Part shown: positions 25,711 through 38,000 of the stretch, piece after piece
Layout: each line of letters opens with the position of its first letter
Numbering within the stretch: position 1 is the stretch's first letter
Assembly (NCBI GenBank): GCA_030490835.1
Contig: CM059971.1
Coordinates: forward strand, 99,638,095 to 99,702,094
Direction: 5' to 3'
Origin: Annona cherimola
Taxonomy: Eukaryota > Streptophyta > Magnoliopsida > Magnoliales > Annonaceae
DNA: 64,000 nt
Notes under the pieces: model-generated
What the model was told of the DNA's origin: nothing
What the model saw: only the letters and a program-made list of their open reading frames with translations
Database searches by the model: none
Program-made: the position numbers and the translations under genes

Positions 25711-26367
25711 GAATTCTGATCCTCTCCAACCGTTGGAAACACGGCCAGTTTCCAACCAACTGCCAACACCGTCCAAACCAGTCTGATCTTTTTGGGCAGT
25801 TGGATTAAAATTCAAAAATTGCAGTTACCATCGGCGTAATTAATGCTCTGGAAAATTAGCTTGCAGGCTCCTGTAAGAAATTCCAGGAAGACACCTTGCT
25901 GCACTTTCTCTTTCTCAGCAGCTCTCTTTGACAAGTGACACTTGTGCCAGCTAGCTTTCTCTTCCTCCATTTCCCACAACATGTTTCCTCCCTCTGTGGC
26001 CGTCATCTCTCCAGCAACAGCTACTGCAGCTGATGCTCCTCCTCCTGTCTCGGCCCCACCAAGGAAGCATCTACGTCTTCGACTCCTGTTTCTTCATCGT
26101 CGTCGTCGTCTTCTGTCTGGACCATTGAAGCCACCGCCGCCATCACGACCAAGGCTGCGCTATCTTCTCTCCTCCCTTCTCCCCCTTCTCTCTCTCTCTG
26201 TCTCTGTGTCTCTCCCCTCCGCCTGTTGGTTATTTTTCCAGATCATTAATTACAGTCCAGCAGCTTGCCTTTTTGAAATTTAATCCAACGGCCCAAAAGG
26301 ATCAAAAGGGATCGGATGGTGCCAGAAATGTAGCCAGTTTCCAACCGGCTGGAGAGGATGCGAATTC
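25711..26367 (+). mobile_element. Pack-MULE-like element carrying a gene-like fragment
   Basis: A 657-bp element flanked by the perfect 9-bp direct repeat ATTACGTAT (25,702-25,710 and 26,368-26,376), the duplication size typical of Mutator. Both ends start GAATTC..ATCCTCTCCA.CC and stay inverted-homologous for about 110 bp, up to 'ttttgggc.gttggattaaa'. Between the arms lies ~430 bp of a different, GC-richer character. One frame reads PTKEASTSSTPVSS, a serine run and VWTIEATAAITTKAAL; another has an ATG at 25,981 followed by FPPSVAVISPATATAADAPP. This looks like a captured 5' UTR plus the start of a host gene, with a frame break, but I cannot name the donor. No transposase is present. Confidence 0.75.
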
Positions 26368-26439
26368 ATTACGTATGTGTACTGTGTAGATGTTTTTAGG
26401 TTGAAGAAAAATTGAATAACTGCTGATATATATTTTTCG

Positions 26440-27060
26440 TGCGGGCCAGCTTTTATATAACCCTTTCGAATTTTAGTACTTTGATGCTTAATTAAAAATC
26501 TAATCTATCCATTGTATTTAATATTATTTTTTTATATAGGAGATCAAGTTTCATCTAAATCTAATATGTGCACGGGCTACGTTTGCTAAAAAATAAGTAT
26601 ATTTATTTGTAAATTAAAAAAATGCTTAGATCAATTCACATATTCTGTGGAATGTAGTAATATCTCATAAAATCATTTATTTATATAGTAATGATATTTT
26701 AAATGGTTTAGATGTTGAAAATACTACTTAAAAATTGATATTTAGCATTAAATTATTTTATTACATTGATTTTACATATTTGTAGGTGTATCTCATATAT
26801 AATGATATTAAATAAGTGCCCTAATTTTGTTAGGCTGGGCTAACTAAGGCCTTAGTTTGCTCAGCCAAAAAAAATTTTTTTTATATTTTTTTCATGAACA
26901 TGTAAAGGGTTCATAAATTTGTGAAAATGCTACTGTGTTTAAAAATCCGAAAAAATACTTAAAATATCTAAAAACGGTAAAACTTGGTTTATAAGTTAAA
27001 TACACTTAGCTTTACATGTTTATGAAAAAACCGAAAAAAATATATTTTCCCAGCCTAACA
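26440..27060. repeat. Family C repeat followed by a family B foldback
   Basis: 26,460-26,830 carries the family C word order ('aatctatccattgtattta', 'gatcaagtttcat', 'ttagatgttgaaaatac', 'attaaattattttattac'). 26,860-27,060 is a small foldback: 'aaaaaaaatttttttt...catgaacatgtaaag' facing 'ctttacatgtttatg...aaaaa', the same kind as at 43,698-44,018. It is non-coding. Confidence 0.5.
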
Positions 27061-30000
27061 AAATCAGGGCTCATTAAACAAATGAAAGAGTTTGCGTAAT
27101 AATAAAAGTGATGTTAAACACAATAGATAAAGTGAATTTTTTATCAACCAACATAAATGCTGAAACGGAAAAGATTACATAGAAAGAGGTTATCGTGTAA
27201 CCTTATTAGATGACCAGGCAAGTGATTAACTTCGATATACTCTGGCAAATAATGCAAAGAATAAGAAGCATAATTTTCGACGGCAGGCCGTGGCAGCACA
27301 GCTGTGAGAATGGTGCGAGTTGTAACCTTTGGGCTTTGTCTGATCGCCGTTCACGTGTTTGAAGGCCTGTTGGCTTCTGTTTGGGTAAAGAAACAGTTTG
27401 GCCCGTGAATAGAATATTCAAAATTCACTGCGGCGGCGCTAGGACGTGGGCGTTATATCATTGGGGAATGATGGGAAATGATCCCAGCCGCATGGGAGCA
27501 TCCATATACTTGGAACCTTATTTAGAATTTATTTTTCAAAATTTTTAGCTAATTCATATGCATTTTATTTATTTTTGAAAATAAAAAAACAGATACCCCA
27601 AAAATTTTGAAGAAGAAATTGTATAAGAGTTATCTAAATGTGCTTATTATATACGTATAAAAAAAATACATGTAAGTCCCATGTAGTTGATTGCATAGAT
27701 GCTCATTCCCCTCTTTGGCTCTTTCTATTAGTCATGTTCAGCTTCTTGGATGGTCCAATACTTGCTGTTAGACTGTCCATTCTTGAGGAAGCAGAGAGAT
27801 TAATGCATTTGAGGTTATGACTTATGAAACGATAGCTGGCTGGTCCAGTCCAATGCATTTTTCCCACTCGGCATTTCGCCTTTCACGCTCATAGATACAA
27901 TGAACAGGAGTTCAGTTTAGATTTGGTAGGTGCAGTTTGGGGTCAATCTTATCTTTATTATATTCTCAAAAACTCCTATTTTACCATATTTTAGATTAGA
28001 ACGGTTCTGTGCTTATTCTAACTTATTTTTTAAGGTCAGATTGATTTTGATTCTTTTTATATGAGGATTGATTACAATTTTAGATTCATATTATATTTGA
28101 CAAGTATAATTTTATCATAAAACAAACTTAAAATCTTATAATTAAGATGATACTAAAATAATTTTTAAATTCATTTATTGATAAATTAAATACATTTTTA
28201 TAGATTTAAAAAATACATTTATGTCTTTTAATATAAGATATTTTATAAAAAAAAATATATTAAACATATACATCAGTAATTGGAGTTTGTTCTGTATGCT
28301 TCTACTTTAAAACCTACTCTACCCTAATTTAACCGAATATATTTTTACTTTCTTAAAATCTATCTCCTAGGTGTATAACACCAGCTCACCATCACCCTGT
28401 CCAAGTTGGCCCCTACCAAGTACCAACAAACAAACAAAAGGGGAACAGCGCGTGGAAAGTAGAAATAGCAGGTACGGTCGCACGCGGCCCACGTGCAGCC
28501 TTGCGGTCAAAATGGGCATGCGCCGGTGCATTTTCTCATGAAGAAAAGGATGCAAGCATTCATGCGCTTAGGATTGCGGCCTCCTTTAGACGGCTCGCAT
28601 GCCACGGCATATCAATTACACCACAGCCAAGGCTTAGAGCCTAGCTATGGTTTTTTTTGTGGTTATCTCATCAGCACTGTCGTTCATTTACTCGAGTCTC
28701 CAAAGGCGATCTTTGGATGACCAGTTAGGCATAACAAATTATATAGTGTTCGGATAATTTTATTATCTTTTCTTTGAAGTATACTTGTATCAGATATCTG
28801 ATTATCTATCTGGTGAAGGCCAAAAAAAAAAAAAAAAAAAAGTCTCCAAGTGGGATAGCTTATGCGGGCCACAACTAGGAGAGTAACTCTCTTGGGATTG
28901 AAGGCTTTAGCTCTAGCATGTTTTAAAAACGTCAACTTTAAGTTATTTGCAATCAATCTATAAAAACTTTAACCTTAACTTCTATTCATTTAATATAAAT
29001 GTGTCAAGTAGCGAATTGCTAAGCGTTTGATACAACAGATTGTTAATGAATTGAAAATGAGTTCAATAATAAAAGTAGAATGATAAACTACTTAAAATAT
29101 AATCATAAATAATAAATATGGACTTTTAATACGAATAATTTACTTAAATTTAATAGAGTAATTTTCGTATTTTTTAATAAGATTAATTGCATTGTCATTA
29201 ATTATACATATATAACTTGTAAAATACGTTAATAAAATATTAACTCTTTTACTTTATGGATTGTAAACAGGTTATATAGATTATGGGTCAAACAGGTTCG
29301 ATAACAAGGTTAATGGATTGCACAGGCTGGATTCATGACCAACTCATTTATTTATTTATTTATTTTTATGAACCAACTTGTTTATTTAAGTGAATTAACT
29401 GTGCCATATAAATAGATGATTGTGTTCGAAAATCTCGACCCTTTTTTGATGGGGAAAAAAAAGGTTCAGATTTTCGCATCAAAAAATCTGACTAAAATTG
29501 AGATTCCGTGGTAAGCGCTAATTTAGTTGCAAATGTATGTGGATATTAGTCCCATCAGTCATAAATGCCTCTGTACTTTTTAGCATCATGTGAAACAAAT
29601 GTTAGGGGACGGTTGGTAAGATAAGAGTATGAGAATCATGATTTTCCTAAGGTATTTGATTTTTTAATATTAATCATTACTTTATCAATCACACTCTTTT
29701 TTACACTTTTACCTCTGCTTTCTAATCATTTTTTCTACCAACTATATACAACAAACTATACATTTATTATTTCCTACCAATCACACATTTATCAAAATAT
29801 TTCTTTTTTTATTTTCCACGATCCCACAATTTTTTATATTACCAAACGTACCCTTAAATAGAAGTAAATGAATGAAAATATCCTTCCAAACATGCTTTCT
29901 TAGAAATAAAAAGATTATATACATATTGAAAATGACATTGTAATAAAATATTTTTTTAATTATTGCATTAATTCACACCATCTTCAACCATATTTACTGG

Positions 30001-30326
30001 TTAATGAAAATGTATCAACATAATATAGATTTCCGATTCTACATGCGCCCATATTGCAAGCGTAATATGTGTGCTCTAAAATTTTAAAAAATTTGTTATC
30101 TATATGCGAGTTCTACCTAGATGTTCTTCCTCTTTAAATTTGATATTTTTAAATTTATGTGATATTTATTTTAATTTTTGAAGTAAAAATCAAATAAATT
30201 TAAAAATTACCAAATTTTACAAGAAAATTTTAATAAGACCTACGTATGTATAACAAATTGAAAAAGGAATTCGGACCACCCGTATTGCGCCCGTAACTCC
30301 GGCCGCTCTTGAGTAATTGGATCAAA
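27061..30326. other. Intergenic DNA, no gene seen
   Basis: AT-rich. ORFs up to 90 codons (for example 28,684-28,956 minus) show no domain. 29,600-29,870 resembles a worn family A MITE ('ggttggtaagataag...ttaccaaacgtaccc'). A (TTTA)n run lies near 29,346-29,367. Confidence 0.35.
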
Positions 30327-30712
30327 AACTCAAAAGAACACATGAAAATAATCGCAACAATAGATGAACAAACAGAAATAGTATCAATATCATTCAAAAT
30401 ATTATGATGAATGTTTTACCCTGGCTCTGTCTTCTAATAGTCCAAAATAAAGTTCATCCATGGCGAGCCTCGTATCTCTATTTTGTTAGTTTTTTAACCT
30501 TTGAAAATGTGGCGTTCGGTTTTTAAATCTAGTGGCAGCCTTTAATTAAGTGGGGACCTGACATCCAACTCACACAACACAACCCCAAAATTGTAGTGAA
30601 CAGATAAAACCAGCTTCTTACACCCGGGCATTCAGATCTGTCATTGACTATGACACCACTTACTAAGGTAAATATCAAAAAATAGTAATAATAAAATAAT
30701 TATTTCAATTGT
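30327..30712 (+). repeat. Dispersed repeat R1, copy 2
   Basis: Direct-orientation homologue of 16,905-17,232, with the same ordered sequence blocks and about 60 extra bases in the second half (around 'gggacctgacatccaac'). It is non-coding. Confidence 0.6.
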
Positions 30713-31208
30713 AGATTTAAATGGCTAGAAACATAAGGCGAAATTTGAAATGTACATTTACCTTCAGATATGGTGACCAAAATTTAATTTCATGTAATAT
30801 TTGAAGCTGTTAGGAATTTAGGATTAAGTCGGACTGATTAAAAATGTTGGGAATAAGCTTGGGATCAGAAAATTTCCTTGAGAGGTAGGCTGGTCCCCCA
30901 GCAAGTACAGGGTTCACTTGAGCACCGTCGCAGTCGGTGCTGAGGGATGTGGGGTGCAAGCCTTAGTGATGTTAAACTCACATAATCCTTTCTTCACAGC
31001 AATGCAATGAACACAGAGACAAAATCATCCTTTTCCCTGTCTTGGTCGCACCCTCTAAAATTCTCACCATTCTATCAGCCGCTCTACCTTCCCTACCCTC
31101 TTAAATCGTAATCTACTAGGAACTCTCTCTCTCTCTCTCTGGGGTCTATACATGCTGCTGTGAACTGAAAACAAACTAATCAAAGAGGAAGAGGTTATTT
31201 TTACGAGG

Positions 31209-31688
31209 ATGGGGGGCGAATCTTATCAACCGATTGCCTGTTTCAGGCCCATGCTGTGCGTAGGATCGTCGACGAAAGGGATGGTGAGGAGTTGCAACGT
31301 TATGGTAGGCGTGGGCGGTTCCCTTGCGCATCCCCATGGAAGCAAAAAAGTGTGGATGCTGGAGGAGCCTCCTCTTTCACCCAGAATAGGTTGTACGGGC
31401 CAGATCAAAAGAGACGGAGGCAACAAAGTCTCCAAAGGCGGCAGCGGCAAGCTAAACAAGCTCAAGAAAATATTATCTGGGAAGAGTTTCAGTGCCAAAT
31501 TCGAGGGGGTTCATTACCGCGTCGTTAGCATCGCCGAACTAGATCCACCGTTGCCCGTCCCCAAACGTTTACCCTCGGATGCTGCTGCTGTTAGCCTTTG
31601 GATGAGGAGAGGCCACCACCCATTGCAGCCTATTAAAACCCACACCCCATCTCAATCTCAACCTCAGCCTTCTATTCCATGTAAGTGA
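31209..31688 (+). CDS. Small plant-specific protein with a PRIGCTGQIKR motif
   Basis: An intact 159-codon frame that starts at an ATG after a CT-rich leader. The middle holds PPLSPRIGCTGQIKR, then a Lys/Gly-rich stretch (KLNKLKKILSGKSFSAKF), and later a Pro/Gln-rich tail. I recall small plant proteins of unknown function that share a 'SPR.GCMGQVKR' motif followed by a basic leucine/phenylalanine stretch, and this resembles them. No signal peptide or membrane segment is evident, and the basic composition would suit a nuclear or membrane-peripheral protein. The last codons read ATGTAAGTGA, which also looks like a splice donor (AT|gtaagtg), so a further exon downstream is possible. The codon pattern looks coding, but no second exon or homologue could be checked. 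Confidence 0.55.
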   Translation: MGGESYQPIACFRPMLCVGSSTKGMVRSCNVMVGVGGSLAHPHGSKKVWMLEEPPLSPRIGCTGQIKRDGGNKVSKGGSGKLNKLKKILSGKSFSAKFEGVHYRVVSIAELDPPLPVPKRLPSDAAAVSLWMRRGHHPLQPIKTHTPSQSQPQPSIPCK

Positions 31689-34600
31689 ATTCCAAGGCCT
31701 GTATGTGCATAAGTTCAACTACTTTTTCGTCTTTTGAACTGCTATTTTTTTCCTTCTATACGTACACATGGGTATTCTTCACCCATGCTCAAGATATATA
31801 TGTATACATCATTACTGAAATTGATTTTAGTTAAAGCAGGACCAGGTTCGCAACCGTTGAATGATCTTACCATGGGTATAAGTAGGATCTAAGAGTAGTA
31901 ATAATCATAGTTGACCCGTTACTTGCCCACCCAACTTGTTTACTCATGCATTTGAGTTGGAATTTTTGAATAAATGACTTATGATACTCCAACTTGTTTA
32001 TTTACTAGGTTCATTATTCATTCCTAACCATACGTATGAGTACATCTAAGGGTGTTGAAGGTCATAGTCAATCCATCGACCCCTCGTATAACATGTTTAT
32101 ATAAATAAACAAGTTAGAGTTGAGATTTTACAACCCTTTAAGCCGTCTAATTATCTGTTTAATTTATCAACCCATTTACAATATGTTAACAAGAGGCATA
32201 TATATTTCCTAAATCATAAATTTATTTTTTCAATTTCAATTTTCTATTTTCCTTTATCAGTCTATGACTCTATCATGCCTTTCCTGTTGCTGTGTTGTGG
32301 TGTTATCATCATTGTCCCTACTGTCGCCTACTGGTGTTGCATTTTATATTTTTCTTCCCCATTCGTCTCTCTCTACCCCCCATTTATCTCCTATCATCTG
32401 CCTTTCCATCCTTCCCTATTTCCACTTTCTCTGTCCCTTTCCCACCATTTCTCCCTCTTCATCTTCAATTGTTCCCTTTTCTATCTTTATTATTGTCTTC
32501 CTCTCTCTGCAATCACTTTCTCTAGCTGAGTTGTTTTCTTTATGTTGATGCATCAAATATATACTTCTCTACCGATGAAGATACATCTTTATGGGTCCAA
32601 ACGATTCATATCATATATCCCATTGGTATATATTAATTTATCACAATAATTATAAACAATTCTCTCAACTTTAAATTAGTTTGATTTTGACTTGTTTGTG
32701 ACACACATACATAACTTATTAACAATCTACTAATCTGTTTATAAAATAAGTTGTAAATGGGTTAGAGTTGAAATTTTTTAAATGGGTTGATAAATGAATT
32801 AGGGTTGAGATTTTTTATATAAGTTAAAATTAAGATTAGTCCCTAACTCCATCCGTTAACACACTAATAGGATCATACTCGCAGGACCTTAGCGGTCGGG
32901 CATTCCAAACTGCTTGGATGGGTGGGAATTTTGGATCCACTTGCCTGCCTATTGCATTCCAAAATGACAGAAACTCGCAGAAACCATGTTCCCAGAAAGT
33001 TTATCCCCACGGACCCCACCCACCTGTCAATTCTTATGGGGCCAGTAATAGCAGCATACAATTTTGACTTTTTGACTGCCATCTTCCAATCACTACATTT
33101 AGCCCGCGACTGACATCCATCGCAATGGGATCCTTATCATTATATGTTTTGATTTTCTACACGACAATGGCATGCTACGCAGTATGGCATTGAAGCCCAC
33201 ATCCACAGCAATCCAAATATCAGAAGCCGCCCAATCTATTTTATTAATTAAGCATTAACGAAACATATCGCAAGAAGCATGAGGAAAAAATTACGCGCAG
33301 TCGGAAGCCAAATAGGCCGGCCAAAAGCACGCAATTGCTTGGCTATTTCATGGGTGACCTAATTACGAAGCCAAAACAAAAAAGGATTTCTTGCATCAAG
33401 ATTCAACAGGGGAACAAGATTTCTCAATGGCAAAGCGAGAAATGAAGTTCCAACTTCCAAGGCATGCTCCTTTAATAACGAGACGAGCAGCATTTTACAA
33501 GAAAAATATAACAGCCAGTTCCAGGCCCAAGAATAAGGAACAGATGTTACCGTTTAAAAAACATGCGCAATGGCTCTCCCGCTCTCAGGCCAAACTCAGC
33601 TGCAGCCCTATCCATGACACACGACCAACTCACGGAAAGTTGGATCTAAGCATCCAACTATCTGCTGTCCACTTCATGTTGAACGCAGGTATATTATTAA
33701 GGCATATGATTGAAATGCAACCAGATGCGCCGTACAGGATCCGGACCCTACTATTAACATGAAAAAAAAAAAAAGAGCAACAGGATGGCTATACCATAAG
33801 AAGCATTCTCTCATCGTCTCAAGAGTCCCATCAAAAAAAGAAAGATTTGAGAAGAATAATTGATGCATCACGAGGTTTGCAATGTTTTCTTGCCTTGTTC
33901 CACCAGTCAGTTGAAAAGCGCTAACCAATTGAAGGGTTAATTTCTGTTCTTCCTTACGGTTTCCAATTCCTTCTGATTTGGGCCTGCCTGATATATGGGA
34001 CGCGAAATGGGCCAGAGAGGAGATATGAAAGGGACGAAAATTTTCCATCTCCCAGAAAATTTTTTCTCATTTCTAATACATAAAAACCGGCTTTTCTCAT
34101 TCTCAATATAATTTCTAACATCACGATATACAACAACCCTCTTTTATCAACTCTCTCTCATCGTCCCGCATTTCCTCCGGTTATGAGAAGCAAACAGACG
34201 AGTAAAAATGAATACCACCTAGCCGAATTAGGTACCCCTGCACAAGCATGACACCATGTTAGGGCCCTTCAAGAAGAATAGTCTAACAAACAATAACGCT
34301 GACAAGAGAAAACAAACAAGTACCTGTTCAATTAAAATTTTCAACCCCTACAAAGGATTGCAGCCTCACCAACTGCCAGCAAATTTGAAGCTAAAAGCTG
34401 TGGCAAAGAACACAGCACCATGTTTACCACAGCAACAAATAACATGTATTTAGCAAAGATAACTCTGCTTTTCCAATTCCTCAGACAGTGAAATTTACTA
34501 GAAATCCAGCTAGGTGATCAATTCCCGTACCATACAGGATAAGAAGGAACTCTCATATCTGCACCAATAAGATCAGTTTAAAGCTATTTGCAAGTACTAC

Positions 34601-35098
34601 ATACAATAATCGCATGGAAAACGCAAGTGTCATGCACCTTCTTTGCTATTTCAAGTATCCAAGAATTGCAGTGGTGAGAATATACAACAATAACTTCATA
34701 GAACTCATAATCTATGAAAAGCTTTCTCATTTCTCATATACAATTTCAGGGAAGAGAGGAATCATGCTCTGGCTGCCCTTTCACATGAAGTGCAAGCAGT
34801 TTTTGTTCAAGCCTGCTCCAAAACACCTAAAGAAACTAGCACTCACCCTTTGTACAATTGTTCTCAGAATGCATATACAAGTCCAATGTCAAAAAATTCT
34901 AGTGGTGGAAGCATTCCTAAAGTTAGGTATACATAAGCGGAAACCCAGCTCTCCTTCATCCATCCTTTTCCGCTCTCTATCCATTCTCTGTCCTCTTCAT
35001 ACTCTACAATCTCGCAATGGTGTCAACTTCTCACCAGATGTACAACTGGAAAAAATGTCAAGGCCTGCAGAAGTGAAATCACTGAGATTTTATAGGTC
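31689..35098. other. Intergenic DNA and 3' flank of the PHD gene
   Basis: 31.9-32.85 kb is AT-rich, with 'caacccatttacaa'-type words that recur on both strands (also near 29.3 kb), suggesting a degraded element. 32,264-32,550 is a C/T-rich tract whose three overlapping frames are an effect of composition. ORFs at 33,391-33,762 (plus) and 33,674-34,048 (minus) overlap each other and have no domain. The 3' UTR of the minus-strand PHD gene should extend below 35,099. Confidence 0.35.
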
Positions 35099-38000
35099 CT
35101 ATCCATCAGGATCAGATGGTTCATGGGACTCCACACCATGAGACTGTGTATTGCAGGTGACTGGCTGCTCAGTTGGAAGGCATGCTTTTGGAACATAAGC
35201 ATATCCTTTTGGCAGCATCGTATTGTATGTCATTGCCTGGTCAGAGGTCATCACTAGCTCTTTTCGGAAAGTCTCTGTGTGCTATAAAGAAATCATAGCC
35301 TGCAAGTCAGCATCCATCAAGGACTTGTTGCAATTATGACAGCCAAAGCAGGTCATCAAGTTACCTTGCGTGATTTAAACCTCTTTCCCCCATCATCTAA
35401 TGTGTTTCGGGAAGCAATAGTGGGAGGTCTGAGTGGAAGCTGCTTCCCAGAAAATGACTCCCTCTCTCTTGGCTTCGGAATTAAAGGCCATCGGGATGTG
35501 GAACTGTCATCAGCCTTTCTGTTTGTGTCCATGCGAGGAAGTGTTGCTCTGGGTTTACCAGAGACAACACTGTCCATTGTGGTGTCATCTGACCTTTGCA
35601 ATGCTTCACTTCCAGAATTGTTATCATCGGTATGCCCTCTTAGGGAGGTGGTAACAGACTCAGAGCTGACATCCGGCGGATAAAATGAACTTCGGGCAAG
35701 CAAGGAGAGAGCAGCCATGTCCCTCTTGGAGGCCATTATATCATGAGAGCAAAGAACCAACTCCCGCTACAAGTAAAATAAAACATTCTAATTCCAGCCG
35801 ATTATAACAATGAAAAGAATCAACAAGAGGCTTCGAGCACAAAGACTCAATAACATTCATACATTAATGGACAGGAGACTTTGGATAAGATACGAAAAAG
35901 GGCCACACATAGAATACAAGCATCCATAGCAGATTTGATGCTGGGAGACAATAATAGCCTGGACTAGCCATATGAAGGATTTAACTCAGGTTTTCAGTAG
36001 TCAATGTCATCTTCGTGGTTATAAAATACTGCTGATAAACCAAGCAAATTATACACACAACAGCATATCACAACAGCAGCCATACAACAAAGAAAGGAGA
36101 GACTGGCATAAGATGGGGAAAAGCTCACACAGAATACAAGCATCATTTACATTAAAGATTTTACAAAAAGAGTACCATGAATAAGGAAAGGCAATTTGGG
36201 TCTTTGTTCCTCCATATTAAAAGCTCCATTTTACCCCCCACTCCTTTTGGACCTGAAGCTTTCATCTTGGTTATCCACAACTACTCTTTTTGCTTCATGC
36301 TGATATCATGCCAACAACTTTGGTCCAGATGCCCCAGGGGCAGCATCATGATGCCCAGGATTGTAAATGCCAATGAACAGAAATAAAATATTCTCTCAAG
36401 GAAAAAAGCAAAGTATCAATAATGGTAACAATCCTATGGAACCAGTTCCGTGAATATGAATTAATGGAACCTCTCCATTGAGGTCCACTTTGAGGATGGC
36501 ATCAAGATCCAATCATTCCCATTGTCTACCATCGTTTGTTTTATTATGTGTAAATTACAGGAAACACTACGATTCATTTACATATGTGTCAGAATGATAA
36601 AATAATTTATATGATCATTCGTCTATAGGAAGAATATTTAGATGGCTTGGGTGTTGAATTAACATCTTCAAAATTGGTAAATAAATCAGACAATTCTATT
36701 ACATTGATTTTGAATTTTAAACTGATGGGTCCTAATGTCCTATGCAATGGTGTGATTAGGATGAAAAGTGGTATCCTATTTAAACAAGTAATTCTAAATG
36801 CAATGAATTTCATGTCATCCTCAAGGTCGATCCCAAATGGAGAGCTTCCAGAATTCAAATTCCTGGAAACAGTTCCATAAGATTGGTACACACTGATAAT
36901 TGTTACTTATATGCAAGAACGGTCTATTCCTAGAAAGGAGTTTGCTCCTGCCACCTTCATTACAGCTTTCATAACTCAAGCAATTGAAATAGATATTGTA
37001 GGAATTATTGGGAAGCAGCACAGAAGTCTCGACAAAACATCCAAGTCACCATGAGTCAAAAGTTGATAACGTTACAAAAACAACTCCTGTAAGGGAAGAA
37101 ATCTTCTTGAAAGAATTAGAGAAATGGAATAAAAAAGGGGCAAAATCTCAAACATTAAATTGACATCTCAAAATTCCAAAATTCAGACTCATCGTATATT
37201 TAAAAATAATAATTTAAAATAACAGCAATGTAGTGTACCAGACACCTAGTAAATAACCAAAAAGACCAATAGTATTCATAAATAGTTATTTTAGATTACA
37301 AAAATATCATATTGGAATTTATAGGCTATATACTCATTTTATGATTGTAATAGTTACATATCCAACAGGCAAATAATTTTTTCACAAGTTTCTAATCACA
37401 GAAATTTTGGAATTATAAATAAATATGTAGGCCAAAAATAAAAAATGAATTATTAACTCTACTCCCTTTTAATTGTTTAATAACATCTGAACGTTTGAGG
37501 ACGTAAATACAGGAAAAATGATTGAGAATCCCCTCTACTCTCCAATACTCAAAAGCATTTCAGTTCAGTGAAATGCTCATAAATGTCCCATCACCATTTG
37601 TCACTGACCCCATTGGCCATCGCTGACATTGCTGTGAGTGGTTGTGGGGGCATGTGTTTTATTTCCCCATCAACCATACTGAGAAGTTGCTCTCTCTATG
37701 TCGATAGTTGCAAACACAATAACACCAAATATTGAGCTTACAAATGCCGTAGCCTAACATGAGATCAACTTCCTTCACGTTACAGAGGTCAGCCCACAAA
37801 CTGCTGCTAGTTGCAAATGCCATAACACCTCACATTGAGCTTGGAAATGCTTTAGCTTGGCCTAAGCTCAGCTTCCCTGGGTTCAATGGACATCAGGTCA
37901 GCCCACAAACTTCTCACAGCCCTTCACCAACTGATACCTGAGGTGAACATGAAACAAGGCTTTTCCCCCACTAACACCCACTCTCACTGATACTTTCTCC

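Noticed and set aside
32264..32548. Three overlapping plus-strand ORFs of 77-94 codons
   Set aside because: All three plus-strand frames are open because the DNA is C/T-rich; this is a composition effect.
33391..33762. 123-codon plus-strand ORF
   Set aside because: No motif, overlaps an equally long minus-strand frame, and lies in the 3' flank of the PHD gene.
34614..35141. 175-codon plus-strand ORF near the PHD gene end
   Set aside because: It runs antisense across the 3' UTR and the last exon of the PHD gene and has no recognisable domain or coding bias.
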